Positions 1 to 9,500 of a stretch of 49,516 nt of DNA are shown one piece after another. Location: positions 1 to 49,516 of IMG/VR virus record IMGVR_UViG_3300045919_000291; one strand, 5' to 3'. The DNA comes from a virus. The notes under the pieces were generated by a model, which saw only the letters and a list, made by a program, of their open reading frames with translations, searched no databases and was not told the DNA's origin. How positions within the stretch are numbered: the stretch's first letter is position 1; each line of letters opens with the position of its first letter. The position numbers and the translations under genes were made by a program.

Positions 1-195
1 GCCGGCGCACCACCCGAAGGCATGACCTTCCGCGAATGGGCCGGCGCAGGCTTCCCGGTCACTGTCACCAATGGCCGCGACCTTGCGGTTGGCGTTTCCC
101 GTGAGCAAGGCGAGCAAATGAGCCGCCCCGCCTCGCTTTCTGGGCCGCGCCGCACGGGGCGCTTGCTGCCAGCAGTAACCCCTGGGGTCTACTGA
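1..195 (+). CDS. Tape measure protein, C-terminal end (partial)
   Basis: This is the last 64 codons of the tape measure gene, whose full copy lies at 47336-49495; the 5' end is cut off by the window edge. The frame runs open from base 1 to TGA 193-195. That stop overlaps the next ATG (195-197) as TGATG, so the two genes are translationally coupled across the circle junction. It carries the V/A variant codon at base 89. Confidence 0.95.
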   Translation, partial: AGAPPEGMTFREWAGAGFPVTVTNGRDLAVGVSREQGEQMSRPASLSGPRRTGRLLPAVTPGVY

Positions 196-216
196 TGACC
201 ATCGTTTCCGCCATCG
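1..216. repeat. Terminal direct repeat, left copy
   Basis: Bases 1-216 are identical to 49301-49516 except at base 89 (T here, C at 49389). The repeat covers the last codons of the tape measure gene, its stop and the start of the next gene. It shows that the sequence closes on itself into a unit of about 49,300 bp. The mismatch changes Val (GTT) to Ala (GCT) in the tape measure protein. Confidence 0.97.
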
Positions 217-1058
217 GTCAGGCTGCCGGCGCGCTTTCGGCCGTCAACAACATCGCCAACCTGTTGAGCGGCGCCAGCGCCATGATGCTGGGCGATGTGC
301 CGTTGACCGACTTCGCGCTTCCGGCCGAAGTCGGCCGCGGTACGGTGCAGCAATACACGGTCCACAAGTTTCCCGGCGGGGCGCGCTGGGTTGACGCGAT
401 GGGCGGCGACCCAGCGCCGATTACGTGGAAAGGCACGTTCTTCGGCATCAACGCAGCGGCGCAGGCTCGCCGGCTTGAGGCGATGGTGGAGGCCGGCGCC
501 GTTGTTAACCTGAACCTGCCGGGCGCCGTGTACCGGGTCGCGCCGCAGTCTTGCACCGTGACGCAGAGCTACGCCCGCGCCGACTATGTGATGACGTGCA
601 TCGTCATCCCGACGCAGCCCCCAGCGCCCGAAACCCCCGACACCTCCATTCTGAGCGACATTGCCGGCGGCTTGGCGGCGGCGCAGGCGGCCTTGGCCAA
701 GGCTCAGGCTATCACGGCAGCGGCGGCGCCCATCCTCGGCGCTGTAGGCGTCTCTGTGGGCCGTATCGCAGCCTTGCAGGGTGCCTTCGCCACGGCTGGC
801 GGCCTGGCCGGCGCTGCTGGCGGGCTGGTGGCAGGTTCGGCGGCCATCGGCAGCACACTCGACAGTGCCAGCACTGCGGTTTCGCTGGCGGTACGCACTC
901 GCACGGCGGCGGGGCTGGACATGCTTGCAGCCATAGGCAGCACGGCGACCGGCATCGGCGTGGCCGAGCAGCATGCCGGCGTGATGGCGCTGGCAACGCA
1001 GGCCCGCGGGTTTGCCGGGCGCGTGGTTGGCAACATCAATCAGGGTGGGCTGTTCTGA
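195..1058 (+). CDS. Tail protein, DNA-circularisation N-domain family (Mu gp43-like position)
   Basis: This is a 287-residue protein between the tape measure and the LysM-like tail protein, the slot of Mu gp43. The N-terminal part holds the signature FPGGARWVDAMGGD followed by ITWKGTFFG (about residues 55-80), typical of baseplate proteins annotated as having a DNA circularisation N-terminal domain. The C-terminal half is Ala/Gly-rich and low in complexity. The protein probably sits at the tail tip and joins the tube to the baseplate hub. The start is fixed by TGATG overlap with the upstream stop, and the end overlaps the next ATG at 1058 in the same way. The family call comes from motif and gene order. 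Confidence 0.72.
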   Translation: MTIVSAIGQAAGALSAVNNIANLLSGASAMMLGDVPLTDFALPAEVGRGTVQQYTVHKFPGGARWVDAMGGDPAPITWKGTFFGINAAAQARRLEAMVEAGAVVNLNLPGAVYRVAPQSCTVTQSYARADYVMTCIVIPTQPPAPETPDTSILSDIAGGLAAAQAALAKAQAITAAAAPILGAVGVSVGRIAALQGAFATAGGLAGAAGGLVAGSAAIGSTLDSASTAVSLAVRTRTAAGLDMLAAIGSTATGIGVAEQHAGVMALATQARGFAGRVVGNINQGGLF

Positions 1059-1249
1059 TGCGGACCATTCAGGTCATCGGCGGCAACCTATGGCAAGTGG
1101 CAGCGCGCGAGCTTGGCGATGCCACGCAAGCGAGCCGGATCGCGCTGTTGAACGGCCTGTCTGACCCGGTGTTGCCGGCTGGCGTGTTGCTGGCGCTGAA
1201 ACTACCGGCGGTTGACCCGAACGCGGGCGGCGGCCTGTTTCCGCAGTGA
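1058..1249 (+). CDS. LysM-like tail protein (P2 gpX type)
   Basis: This 63-residue protein has a LysM-like pattern: a GGNLWQVAARELGDATQAS core, then an NGLSDPVLPAG loop and a hydrophobic end. Such short proteins (P2 gpX family) sit between the tape measure or gp43-like gene and the hub gene gpD, and help build the baseplate centre. ATG overlaps the upstream TGA as TGATG, and the stop overlaps the GTG of the hub gene. It is slightly shorter than P2 gpX (67 residues). Confidence 0.75.
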   Translation: MRTIQVIGGNLWQVAARELGDATQASRIALLNGLSDPVLPAGVLLALKLPAVDPNAGGGLFPQ

Positions 1250-2358
1250 GCGGCACGTCATCGCCGCGGCTACGGGTGCTGGTGGATGGCCAGGAACTCG
1301 GCGGCGCACTTTGGGCCGAGGTGGTCCAAAACCAATACTACATGCCCGACACCTTCGAGGTGCGGTTTGCGTTCAACGCGCCCAAGGCGGGTGGCCTCGT
1401 TTGGTGGTCTCAGGTTTCGGCGCTGCTGTTGACGATCCAGGCCAGTGCGGACGGCAAGGGCTGGACCGACCTGATCTTGGGCCAGGTTGACCACGTTGAT
1501 CTGCATCCGGCGACGGGTACGGCCATTGTGCAAGGCCGCGACCTGACCGCGATGTTTCAGGATGCGCGCACGCAAAACGCATGGCGCGGCAAGACGGCGA
1601 GCGAAGTGGTGCTGGCGCTGAATGCGCTGCACAAGGGGCCGGATGGCAAGCCGCTGCTGACGCCGTTTGTGACCGCGACAACGCCGCTGGTGGATAGCTA
1701 CTACGGCGGCGACCACACCAAGGTAACGCTGGGCGAGTTTTCGCGGATCACCACGGAATGGGGCCTGATCACCTATCTGGCCGAGCGAAACGGCTTCGAT
1801 GCCTTCGTTCGCGGCAAGGGGCTGTATTTCCGCCCGCAAGCTGACCCCGACACGGCGCAGGCTTCTTTGACCGTGAATTACGCGCCGGCATCGCTGCTTC
1901 AGCCGGCCCCGGTATCGGACGTGATCGACTTGCGGATGGAACGCAGCCTGACGCTGGCGAAGGATATCGAGGTGGCCGTGCGGTCCTGGCGCAGCGACAA
2001 CGCGCGGGGCTTCACCAAGCTGGCGCGGCGGTTGGGCGCGCGGAGTGCGAACGCGGCTTTCGGCGGAGCGCAGCGCTACGTCTACGTTCGGCCGAACATG
2101 ACCGAGGAGCAGGCGCAGCAATTCGCCAACACGGCGCTGGCCGAACTCTCGCAGCATGAGCGGGTGATTACCTTCCGCCGGCCCTTCGATCCCGCGCTTG
2201 ATACCGATGCGGTGGTGCGGCTGAGCGGCACGGGAACGGGCTTCGATCAGAAGTACCATATCGACACGATTACGACCGTGATCGGCTTTGAGGATGGGGC
2301 CTATCAATCCATCCGCGCGAAAAATCACGACGTCCAGACGCAAGCGCAGGTGGCCTGA
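1246..2358 (+). CDS. Baseplate hub protein (Mu gp44 / P2 gpD-like)
   Basis: This 370-residue protein is likely the central trimeric baseplate hub that connects the tail tube to the spike. The N-terminus (PRLRVLVDGQ, then QNQYYMPDTFEVRF) and the GRDLTAMFQDA segment near residue 100 fit the gpD/gp44 fold. The gene starts at GTG 1246, overlapping the preceding stop, and ends as TGATG with the spike gene. Order (LysM, hub, spike, gp25-like wedge, gpJ, gpI) is that of P2 and Mu. No internal disruption is seen. Confidence 0.85.
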   Translation: MSGTSSPRLRVLVDGQELGGALWAEVVQNQYYMPDTFEVRFAFNAPKAGGLVWWSQVSALLLTIQASADGKGWTDLILGQVDHVDLHPATGTAIVQGRDLTAMFQDARTQNAWRGKTASEVVLALNALHKGPDGKPLLTPFVTATTPLVDSYYGGDHTKVTLGEFSRITTEWGLITYLAERNGFDAFVRGKGLYFRPQADPDTAQASLTVNYAPASLLQPAPVSDVIDLRMERSLTLAKDIEVAVRSWRSDNARGFTKLARRLGARSANAAFGGAQRYVYVRPNMTEEQAQQFANTALAELSQHERVITFRRPFDPALDTDAVVRLSGTGTGFDQKYHIDTITTVIGFEDGAYQSIRAKNHDVQTQAQVA

Positions 2359-2909
2359 TGGAACGCATGATGGCGGCCTTGGGCGCCCGCGCTGCGGCGC
2401 TGGACGGCATGACCGCGCAACCGCGTTGGGGCGTGGTGACCAGCGTGAACCCGGCCGCGATGCGGGTGCGGGTGATGATCCAGCCCGAGGACGTGGAAAG
2501 CGGGTGGCTGCCGGTCATGGCGATGGCTTCCGGCAGCGTGACCGTATGGGCGCCGCCGACGCAGGGCCAGCAGGTGTTCATGGTGCCGGACTGCGGCAGT
2601 GCAGACGATTACGTGGTGTTGGGGTTGGGCTTCAGCGGTACGGCGCAACCGCCGCAGGTGCCGAACGCGGTTGGTGGCGGCAACAGCGTGGTGCAGCCGG
2701 GCGAGTTCTGCGCTGTGGCGGGCAGCACGGTGTTGCGGGTTTCGACCGGCGGCGTGTTCGTCAAGGGCAACCTGGTGGTGGATGGCGACGTGAGCGACGC
2801 GCACGGCAGCCTAGATCGCCTTAGGGGCAACTACGATTCCCACAAGCATCCGGGCGTGACGGCCGGCAGCAGCCTGACCGCGACAACCGATCATGTGGAC
2901 GCCGAATGA
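2358..2909 (+). CDS. Baseplate spike protein (gpV / Mu gp45-like)
   Basis: This 183-residue protein is likely the membrane-piercing spike at the tail tip. An OB-fold-like N-terminus (WGVVTSVNPAAMRVRVMI) is followed by a Gly/Val-rich strand region (about residues 115-150) suited to a trimeric beta-helix. Near the C-terminus lies YDSHKHPGV; an HxH motif of this kind coordinates an iron ion at the apex of P2 gpV and phi92 spikes. The gene is coupled to the hub gene by TGATG and overlaps a tiny membrane-protein gene at its end. Confidence 0.88.
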   Translation: MERMMAALGARAAALDGMTAQPRWGVVTSVNPAAMRVRVMIQPEDVESGWLPVMAMASGSVTVWAPPTQGQQVFMVPDCGSADDYVVLGLGFSGTAQPPQVPNAVGGGNSVVQPGEFCAVAGSTVLRVSTGGVFVKGNLVVDGDVSDAHGSLDRLRGNYDSHKHPGVTAGSSLTATTDHVDAE

Positions 2910-3007
2910 TGGGCGCTCCAGCCCGCATCGCATTCGCCCTAGCCGCTGCGTGCTGGGCCATCGCCTTCGCGGTCATCGCATGGAAAGGATGGCCTCTGCA
3001 TGGCTGA
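2906..3007 (+). CDS. Tiny single-span membrane protein
   Basis: This 33-residue ORF (MMGAPARIAF... ending WKGWPLHG) is essentially one hydrophobic helix (residues 7-26). It overlaps the spike gene stop by ATGA and the start of the gp25-like gene by 8 bases, so it bridges the two tail genes without a gap. ATG at 2909 is an equally possible start. The function is unknown. Its position in the baseplate operon could suit an inner-membrane helper of DNA entry, but that is speculation. Confidence 0.5.
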   Translation: MMGAPARIAFALAAACWAIAFAVIAWKGWPLHG

Positions 3008-3365
3008 CCTCGCGCACAGCTACGGCGGCGATTTGACGCTTTCGGCCACGGGCGACCTGGCACTTTCAACCGGCGCCGATGAAACGCGGGACCGTGTGCT
3101 GCGCCGGCTACTGACGTCGCCGGGCGCGTATCTCTGGCATCTGGACTATGGCGCAGGCTTCGCCGGCATGATCGGGCGGCCGATCAATCCCGCGGTGATC
3201 CAGGCCGTGGCGCAGCAGCAGATGTTGCTTGAGGCCGCGGTTGCCACCAGCCCGCCGCCGACCGTCGCGGTTTCGCAGGGCCAAGCCGGCGCGGTGTTCG
3301 CGGCGATTTCCTACACCGATGCACCGAGCGGCACGCCGCAGGTGCTTTCGCTGCCGAAGGGCTGA
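3000..3365 (+). CDS. Baseplate wedge protein, gp25-like (P2 gpW / Mu gp46)
   Basis: This 121-residue protein carries the gp25/gpW signature: DLTLSATGDLALSTGADETRDRVLRRLLTSPG, followed by WHLDYGAG and a small GRPI loop. It forms the inner wedge that contacts the sheath and starts sheath polymerisation. It begins inside the preceding 33-residue ORF and is followed by the gpJ-like gene after 3 bases. Confidence 0.85.
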   Translation: MADLAHSYGGDLTLSATGDLALSTGADETRDRVLRRLLTSPGAYLWHLDYGAGFAGMIGRPINPAVIQAVAQQQMLLEAAVATSPPPTVAVSQGQAGAVFAAISYTDAPSGTPQVLSLPKG

Positions 3366-3368
3366 CGC

Positions 3369-4496
3369 ATGACGACGCTGACCCTTCAGAGTTTCGACAC
3401 GCTGGTCAACAACATGGCGGCGCAGGCGCAAGCCTCCGCTTCCGTGCCGCTGAACCTGACCGATGGCAGCGTGCTGCGCGCGATTTTCGAGGCCGATGCC
3501 AGCGTGGCCCTATGGCTGCAATGGCAGGCCGTGCAGATCATGTCGGCCACGCGGTTGGCCAGCAGCAACGGCGCCGATGCAGATAGCTTCGTCAACGACT
3601 TCAACCTGACGCGGCTGCCGGCGGTCAGTTCAACCGGGACCGTTGCCCTGAGCCGCTACACCTCGGGCACGGTGGTAAACGTGGCGCCCGGCGCGACGCT
3701 GAAAACGGCAGACGGCACCCTGACCTTTACGGTGGTGGCCGATACCGGGCAGGGGGCGTGGAACGCCTCGGCCGGCGCCTACCAGTTCTCCAGCGGCGCG
3801 ACTTCCATCAACGTGACGGTGGTGTGCAGCACGGCGGGCACGGCCGGCAACGTGCTGGCCGGCGCGATTAGCGTGATTTCCTCGACGCTGCCGGGCGTGG
3901 ATACCGCGACCAACGCGGCCGCCTTCGCCAATGGCATCAACGCCGAGAGCGACGCCGCGCTGAAGGTGCGGTTCGTCAACTACATCAGCAGCCTGTCGCG
4001 CGCCACGGAAGGCGCGGTGAGCGCGGCCATTGCCGGCGTGCAGCAGGGGCTTGCCTTCACGATCCAGGAGAATACGCCGAGCGCCGGGTATTTCACGGTG
4101 ACGGTAGATGATGGCACCGGCTCGCCATCCTCCGCGCTGCTTGCGCTGGTCTATGCCGCCGTGGCTGCGGTGCGCGGCGTGTGCATCACGCCCATTGTCC
4201 AGGGGCCGAGCAATACCGGCGTGGTTGTCTCCATGACGATCAGCGTGGCGGCCGGCGCTGTGGCGGCGACGGTTGCGGCGAATGTGGCCGCTGCCGTGCT
4301 GGCCTATATCAACGCGCTCACGGTCGGTTCCGTGCTGCGGTACACGCGGCTGGCGCAGGTGGCCTATGATGCCGATGCCAGCGTGACCAACGTGGCTTCG
4401 CTGCTGGTGAACAGCGCGACGGCGGATGTGGACCCCGGCGCAACCGGCGTGGTGCGCGTGACCGGCGGCGCGGCCGGCGTGACGGTGAGCCACTGA
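3369..4496 (+). CDS. Baseplate wedge protein J-like (Mu gp47)
   Basis: This 375-residue protein is a member of the gpJ/gp47 baseplate family. The N-terminus (SFDTLVNNMAAQAQA, then LTDGSVLRAIFEADASVALWLQ) is characteristic, and a middle region with AGTAGNVLAGAIS marks the conserved core. Together with the gpI-like protein it forms the outer wedge and carries the fibre network. It lies one base upstream of the gpI-like gene. Confidence 0.88.
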   Translation: MTTLTLQSFDTLVNNMAAQAQASASVPLNLTDGSVLRAIFEADASVALWLQWQAVQIMSATRLASSNGADADSFVNDFNLTRLPAVSSTGTVALSRYTSGTVVNVAPGATLKTADGTLTFTVVADTGQGAWNASAGAYQFSSGATSINVTVVCSTAGTAGNVLAGAISVISSTLPGVDTATNAAAFANGINAESDAALKVRFVNYISSLSRATEGAVSAAIAGVQQGLAFTIQENTPSAGYFTVTVDDGTGSPSSALLALVYAAVAAVRGVCITPIVQGPSNTGVVVSMTISVAAGAVAATVAANVAAAVLAYINALTVGSVLRYTRLAQVAYDADASVTNVASLLVNSATADVDPGATGVVRVTGGAAGVTVSH

Positions 4497-4497
4497 C

Positions 4498-5157
4498 ATG
4501 GCGACAGGCGATCAGGCTGACATGGCCGGGCGCATGCTGGCCACGCTGCCGGGCGGCTGGTTTCCGGATGTAGCGCCGAACCTCTCGACGGCACTGGCGG
4601 GGCCGGCGGCATCGCAGGCTTTCGTTTATGGGCTGATGCAGTTCGCCAAGGCGCAGGAACGCATTGCCACGGCGAGCGGCTTTTTCCTTGACGCGATCAG
4701 TCTGGATTTCTTCGGCACGGCGATGCCTCGGTTGTTGGCCGAAAACGACACGCAATACAGGGCGCGCATCCGTGCAGAATTGCTCCGCGAAAAGGGCACC
4801 CGCGCTGGGTTGATCCGCGCCTTGACCAACCTGACCGGCCGCGCGCCCATCGTGTTTGAGCCGCTGAATATCTACGACACTGGCGCCTGGGATACCGGGA
4901 CGCTCTATTACGACGCCATGGGCGGGTTCACCGATCTTGGGCCGTTCCAGGTGTTCGTCACCGTCTATCGCCCGGCTTCCGGCGGTGCGGTCGGTATCGG
5001 CGCATGGGATGCCACCGGCAGCTATTGGGACGGCGGCAACTTCTACTGGATCGATGACAGCATGGTCTCGGGCCAAGTGACCGACGCCGCGATTTACGCG
5101 CGCGTCGCCAGCGTCATTCCCGCCGGCACCACGGCATGGGTCGCCATATCCAACTGA
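4498..5157 (+). CDS. Baseplate protein I-like (Mu gp48 type)
   Basis: This 219-residue protein follows gpJ as in Mu and P2. It has the usual leader (MLATLPGGWFPD), a central RARIRAELLREKGTRAGLIRALTNLTGRAP helix pair near residues 85-115, and aromatic/Gly-rich repeats (GAWDTGTLYYDAMGG, GAWDATGSYWDGGNFYW) resembling each other in the C-terminal half. It joins the wedge to the tail fibres encoded next. Confidence 0.8.
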   Translation: MATGDQADMAGRMLATLPGGWFPDVAPNLSTALAGPAASQAFVYGLMQFAKAQERIATASGFFLDAISLDFFGTAMPRLLAENDTQYRARIRAELLREKGTRAGLIRALTNLTGRAPIVFEPLNIYDTGAWDTGTLYYDAMGGFTDLGPFQVFVTVYRPASGGAVGIGAWDATGSYWDGGNFYWIDDSMVSGQVTDAAIYARVASVIPAGTTAWVAISN

Positions 5158-5167
5158 GGTTCATCGC

Positions 5168-6502
5168 ATGAACAGGCAAATCGTCGCGGCGCAACAGCAG
5201 CCGCGGGCGCTGGACTTTTTGACGTCCGAACGCGCGACCATGATCAACTTCGGGCACCTGGCGCGCATGGTGCTGGGGACCGGCACGCTTGTCGATGGCC
5301 TGGCTTGCACGCAAACCACCGTGCCCAGCATGCAGGTTCAGGTGGGGCCGGGCTGCATTACCTTCCTGACCGTGGTTGACGGCAGCGCCTATGGCTCCAT
5401 GGCATCCGACAGCAACGCGCTGGTGAAAGTCGGCATCAACGAAGGCACGACTTCCTTCACGCTGACCGCGCCGGGCACCGCGGGGCAGAGCATCAACTAT
5501 CTGATCGAGGCGCAGTTCAGCGAGAGCGACACCAACTCGACCACGCTGACTTTCCTGAATACCGGGACGGGGCTGCCCTACACCGCTTCGGCCAACACCA
5601 CGCGCCAGCAGATTGTGTCGCTTCAGGTGAAGAACGGCACCGCGGCCACGACCGGCACGCAAACCACGCCGAGCGTGGATAGTGGCTGGACGGGCCTGTA
5701 TGTGGTGACGGTGGCCTATGGCGCCACCAGCGTCATCAACGCCAACATCAGCACCTATGCCGGCGCTCCTTTCCTGGCCGCGAAGCTGCCGGCGCTGCTG
5801 CCGCTTTCCGGCACGCTCGGCGGGATCAGCGCGACGCAGATTTATGCAGGCAACCCCAACGGGCATGTGGCCGGCAACACGGCCAGCGGAAGCCTGCCGC
5901 CGGATACCTGTTGGGATAGCACCAACTTGGCGCTGTACACTTGCACCACGACGGGCAATGCCGGGGCCGCGGTATGGCGCCCCATTACACCGCCATCCGG
6001 TGCGCAGCAGTACACGGCGACCGGCGCCTTCACGTTCACCGTTCCTGCCGGCGTCTACCTGCTGAAAGAGGCCCATCTTTGGGCGGCTGGCGGCGGCGGC
6101 AGTTCGGGCGCAGGCGGCTCAGGTGGCGCAGGCGAGTATCTGCCGATCTTCAACATTGCGGTCACGCCGGGGCAGACTATCAGCGGCAGCGTGGGAACCG
6201 GCGGTACGTCGGCGGTCAACGGTGCGACCGCGGGCAATGGCGGCAACACCACGTTCAATTCGCAGACCGCCAATGGCGGCGGCGGCGGCGGCGCTGGTCC
6301 CGGCACGGGCGGCACGGGCGCGGGCGGGCTGGCCGTAGCTGGTCAGGCCGGCATGGACTTGGACGGCACACTCTCAGCGGTGCGCGGCGGGTATCCGGCC
6401 TTCTGGAATGGCGCCGGCCAGGGCGGCGATGCTTCCGGCCTGACCTCTGGCACTGGCGCCGCCTCTGCCGGTCAGAATGGCAAAGTCATCATCAAGTGGT
6501 AG
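5168..6502 (+). CDS. Tail fibre protein with glycine-rich C-terminal domain
   Basis: This 444-residue protein lies directly after the gpI-like gene, the normal tail fibre position. Residues 1-280 look like a beta-rich attachment part. Residues from about 300 read GGGGSSGAGGSGGAG and continue as Gly-rich repeats to the end (KVIIKW). This is the pattern of the glycine-rich adhesin domains at phage fibre tips (polyglycine II-type sheets) that contact the host surface. The end resembles that of the next gene (GIVVVTEW), suggesting two related adhesins. Confidence 0.75.
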   Translation: MNRQIVAAQQQPRALDFLTSERATMINFGHLARMVLGTGTLVDGLACTQTTVPSMQVQVGPGCITFLTVVDGSAYGSMASDSNALVKVGINEGTTSFTLTAPGTAGQSINYLIEAQFSESDTNSTTLTFLNTGTGLPYTASANTTRQQIVSLQVKNGTAATTGTQTTPSVDSGWTGLYVVTVAYGATSVINANISTYAGAPFLAAKLPALLPLSGTLGGISATQIYAGNPNGHVAGNTASGSLPPDTCWDSTNLALYTCTTTGNAGAAVWRPITPPSGAQQYTATGAFTFTVPAGVYLLKEAHLWAAGGGGSSGAGGSGGAGEYLPIFNIAVTPGQTISGSVGTGGTSAVNGATAGNGGNTTFNSQTANGGGGGGAGPGTGGTGAGGLAVAGQAGMDLDGTLSAVRGGYPAFWNGAGQGGDASGLTSGTGAASAGQNGKVIIKW

Positions 6503-6556
6503 CGCGCGGCTGGCGTGAGCCGGCCGCCCTGATCCTCGATCCATAGGGATAATCGC

Positions 6557-9500
6557 ATGACAGCTTCCGCGCTCATGGCGGCGGTGCGCCTCGGCGCGAC
6601 CACCAACTATGGCCGCCCCTCCATGGTGCGGGGCAATACGCTGGTGGTGCATGCGGATTTCAGCAACAGCACCACGGGTGTTGCCACGGCGCCAAGTGAT
6701 CCCAGCATTACCATTCAGCCGCCGACCACGACTGAGCATCCGTCGCCCTCGCCTGTCGTCTACACCACCACCAGCAACCCGCCGCTGGTGGCTGATGGCG
6801 TGGGTAGCTGGTATGTCATCATCACGCCCGACTATGACGGCGCGTGGCAAGCAAGCGCCGCATGCAGTACGCCATATCCGGCGCTGGCGACGGCTGGCTT
6901 TGATGTGGTGGCCGCCGGCAGCATCACGCCCGCTCCGCTGACCGCCTACACGACAGCAGCAACCGACGCGCGGATTGCCGCGCAGATTGCGGCGGCGGCG
7001 GCCAGCGCGACGACGACTTATCTGCAAATCCTGGCATTCCAGAACGCGGTTGGCGTGACGCCTACCGGCCTGGTTGGCGATGGCACCACCAACGACGCGA
7101 CGGCGATCAACGCGGCGATCACCATCGCCGTGGCTGCCGGCGGCGGGACGATCCTGCTGCCGCTGCCCGCCGTGGCCTACAACTGCACCGCTGGCATTAC
7201 GATACCGGCCAACGCGAAAAACATCCGCATCATCGCGCATCCGCGCGCATGGATTAAGCTCGGCTTCGCGCCCGGCAGCCAGGGCGGCCTGGTGCAGAAT
7301 GGCGACGTTTCCGGCGCGGCCAGCGGCAGCACGCGGCCTCGGAATATCTACATTGAAGGCGGCATTTGGGGGTCTCCCTACACGGCGGCCAGCGACCTGT
7401 CGGCCAGCGCGGTCACCTATGGCGGCTCGCATTTCAACCTGATCGCTGATGACCTGACGCTGTTCCGCGTCCGCTGCGAAGGGCTGGGCACGTCTGCGAA
7501 ATTCTTCGTCGGCGGCGGCGACAATGTGCTGATTGATCAGTGCTGGTTTGGGTACGCGCTCAAGAGCACCTCGGCCGGCGGCATCCGCGTTGGTTTGGGC
7601 GGCGTCAAGGCGCCGATCATTGTCCGCGACACTTTCTGCCTTAGTGGTGACGACTGCCTAGGCGTGGTGCCGGCCAGCACCGGCCCGACCAAAAACTATG
7701 ACGTGGGCGATGTCTACTTCCTCAACTGCAAAGGAGGTTCGTGGCAGGCGCGCTTTTGCGTGGTCGGTATGGGCGACCGGACGCTGGGGCCATTCATCAG
7801 CGGCGCGGTTCGCGTCAGCAACATCAGCACGTTCACAACCACGGCGGCGCACGGGCTGTCGGTCAATAGCATAGCAAACACCTCGGGCGACAGTGACCCG
7901 ACCTTTGACGGCTCGTTCACCGTGCTTTCGGTGCCGACTTCCACCACGTTCACCGTCTCCAATCCCGGCAGCAACGCTACCAGCACGGGCGGTTCGCTGG
8001 TTTCCGGCCTGACGACCAAGATCGGCAGCGTGACGTTTGACGGCTGCGCGGGTTTTGGCACCGGCCGCGGCGCGAACGTCGGCAATACCGACAGCGCAGG
8101 CTCGGTGTGGCTGGTGAAGTTCACCGGCTGCCATATCTGGAATAACGACACCAGCTATACCAGCACGTTGGATGCGCTGCTGTATTTCCAGGGGTCCGAC
8201 TTCACTATTACGGCGCGGAATGGCGTGCCCGGCGTGGTCCGCATTATCCTTGATAAGTGCCAGATCGGCGGCTTTCCGTGGCAGATCGGCGGCGCAAAAA
8301 CGCGGCACCTGGATACCAGCGGCGACGTTGGTGATATCATCATCCGCGATACCGATTGGGGCACCATCGCGCAGCCTGATGGCCTCGGCGCGATCTACGC
8401 CAAGCAGGCGCGCAGCCTGACCATCGAACGCGGCACGCTGACGTCGGGCGCGGGGCAGTCTGCGGTGTGGCTGGGGCAGACCACGGCAACATCCGTGCAG
8501 CGTTTCGAGTTCAACGGCGCAGTCTTCCCGGGCTGCACGGCCAATGCCGACGGCACGACGGTCAGCGCGATCATCCGCGCGACCAACGTCGGCTCCGGCC
8601 TGATCCGCAGTCGCACTCGCGCCGAGTTGGACAGCACCGGGCGCTTGCAGTTGATGTCGGTCATCAACGCGACCGACAGCATCCGGCTCGAAAGCGCGCA
8701 GGTTATCGGCACGCTGAACAGCACTCCAGTTTACGACGGCAGCAGCGGGCTGGTGGTCAGCTATGGCAGCGACCTGGTTCCGCAAACCATCATCCCGGCC
8801 GGCGCTGGCAGTGGATACCAGACCATTGCGGTCACCAGCGGCACAACAACGTTGGCGTGGAACGGCACGGCGGGGCTGATCCGGCTGACGGGTTCCGGCG
8901 TTACCCCGACGATCACCACCATAACGCCGACAGTGACGCCGACTACAGCCGTGCGCCTGACACTGCTGGTGGTGCAAGGCAGCACGACGGTAACGCTGGC
9001 CACGGGCGGCAACCTCGATTTGCCGTTTACGATATCAGCCACGCAAACCCGCACCATCGCGCTGGTGTGGAACGTCCTCAGTTCGCAGTGGGAGTTGGAA
9101 ACCGGCACCGGAAGCAGCGCGGTCACTGGCGCGCTGGGCTACACGCCGGCCCGCTCTGGTGCGAACAGCGATATCACCAGCCTATCCGGCCTGACCACGC
9201 CGCTGAGCGTGGCGCAGGGCGGCACGGGCGTCACCACCAGTACTGGCAGCGGCGCCATTGTGCTGGCCACCAGCCCAACGCTGGTGACGCCAGCGCTGGG
9301 GACGCCATCGGCTGCGGTGCTGACCAATGCGACCGGGCTGCCGTTGACAACGGGTGTCACGGGCACGCTGCCGGTGGCCAATGGCGGTACGGGCGCCAGC
9401 ACGGCGGCGACGGGGCTTGCTGCGCTGGGTGGCACTCCGCCGGGCATCCGCACCACGTTCACCAGCAGCGGCACTTTTACGCGAGCGAGTACCTCCACCT

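Noticed and set aside
1270-2343. 357-codon minus-strand ORF
   Set aside because: Complete antisense overlap with the baseplate hub gene; no motif.
7658-8977. 439-codon minus-strand ORF inside the tailspike gene
   Set aside because: Composition is His/Arg/Ala-rich shadow; the sense frame has clear fibre domains.
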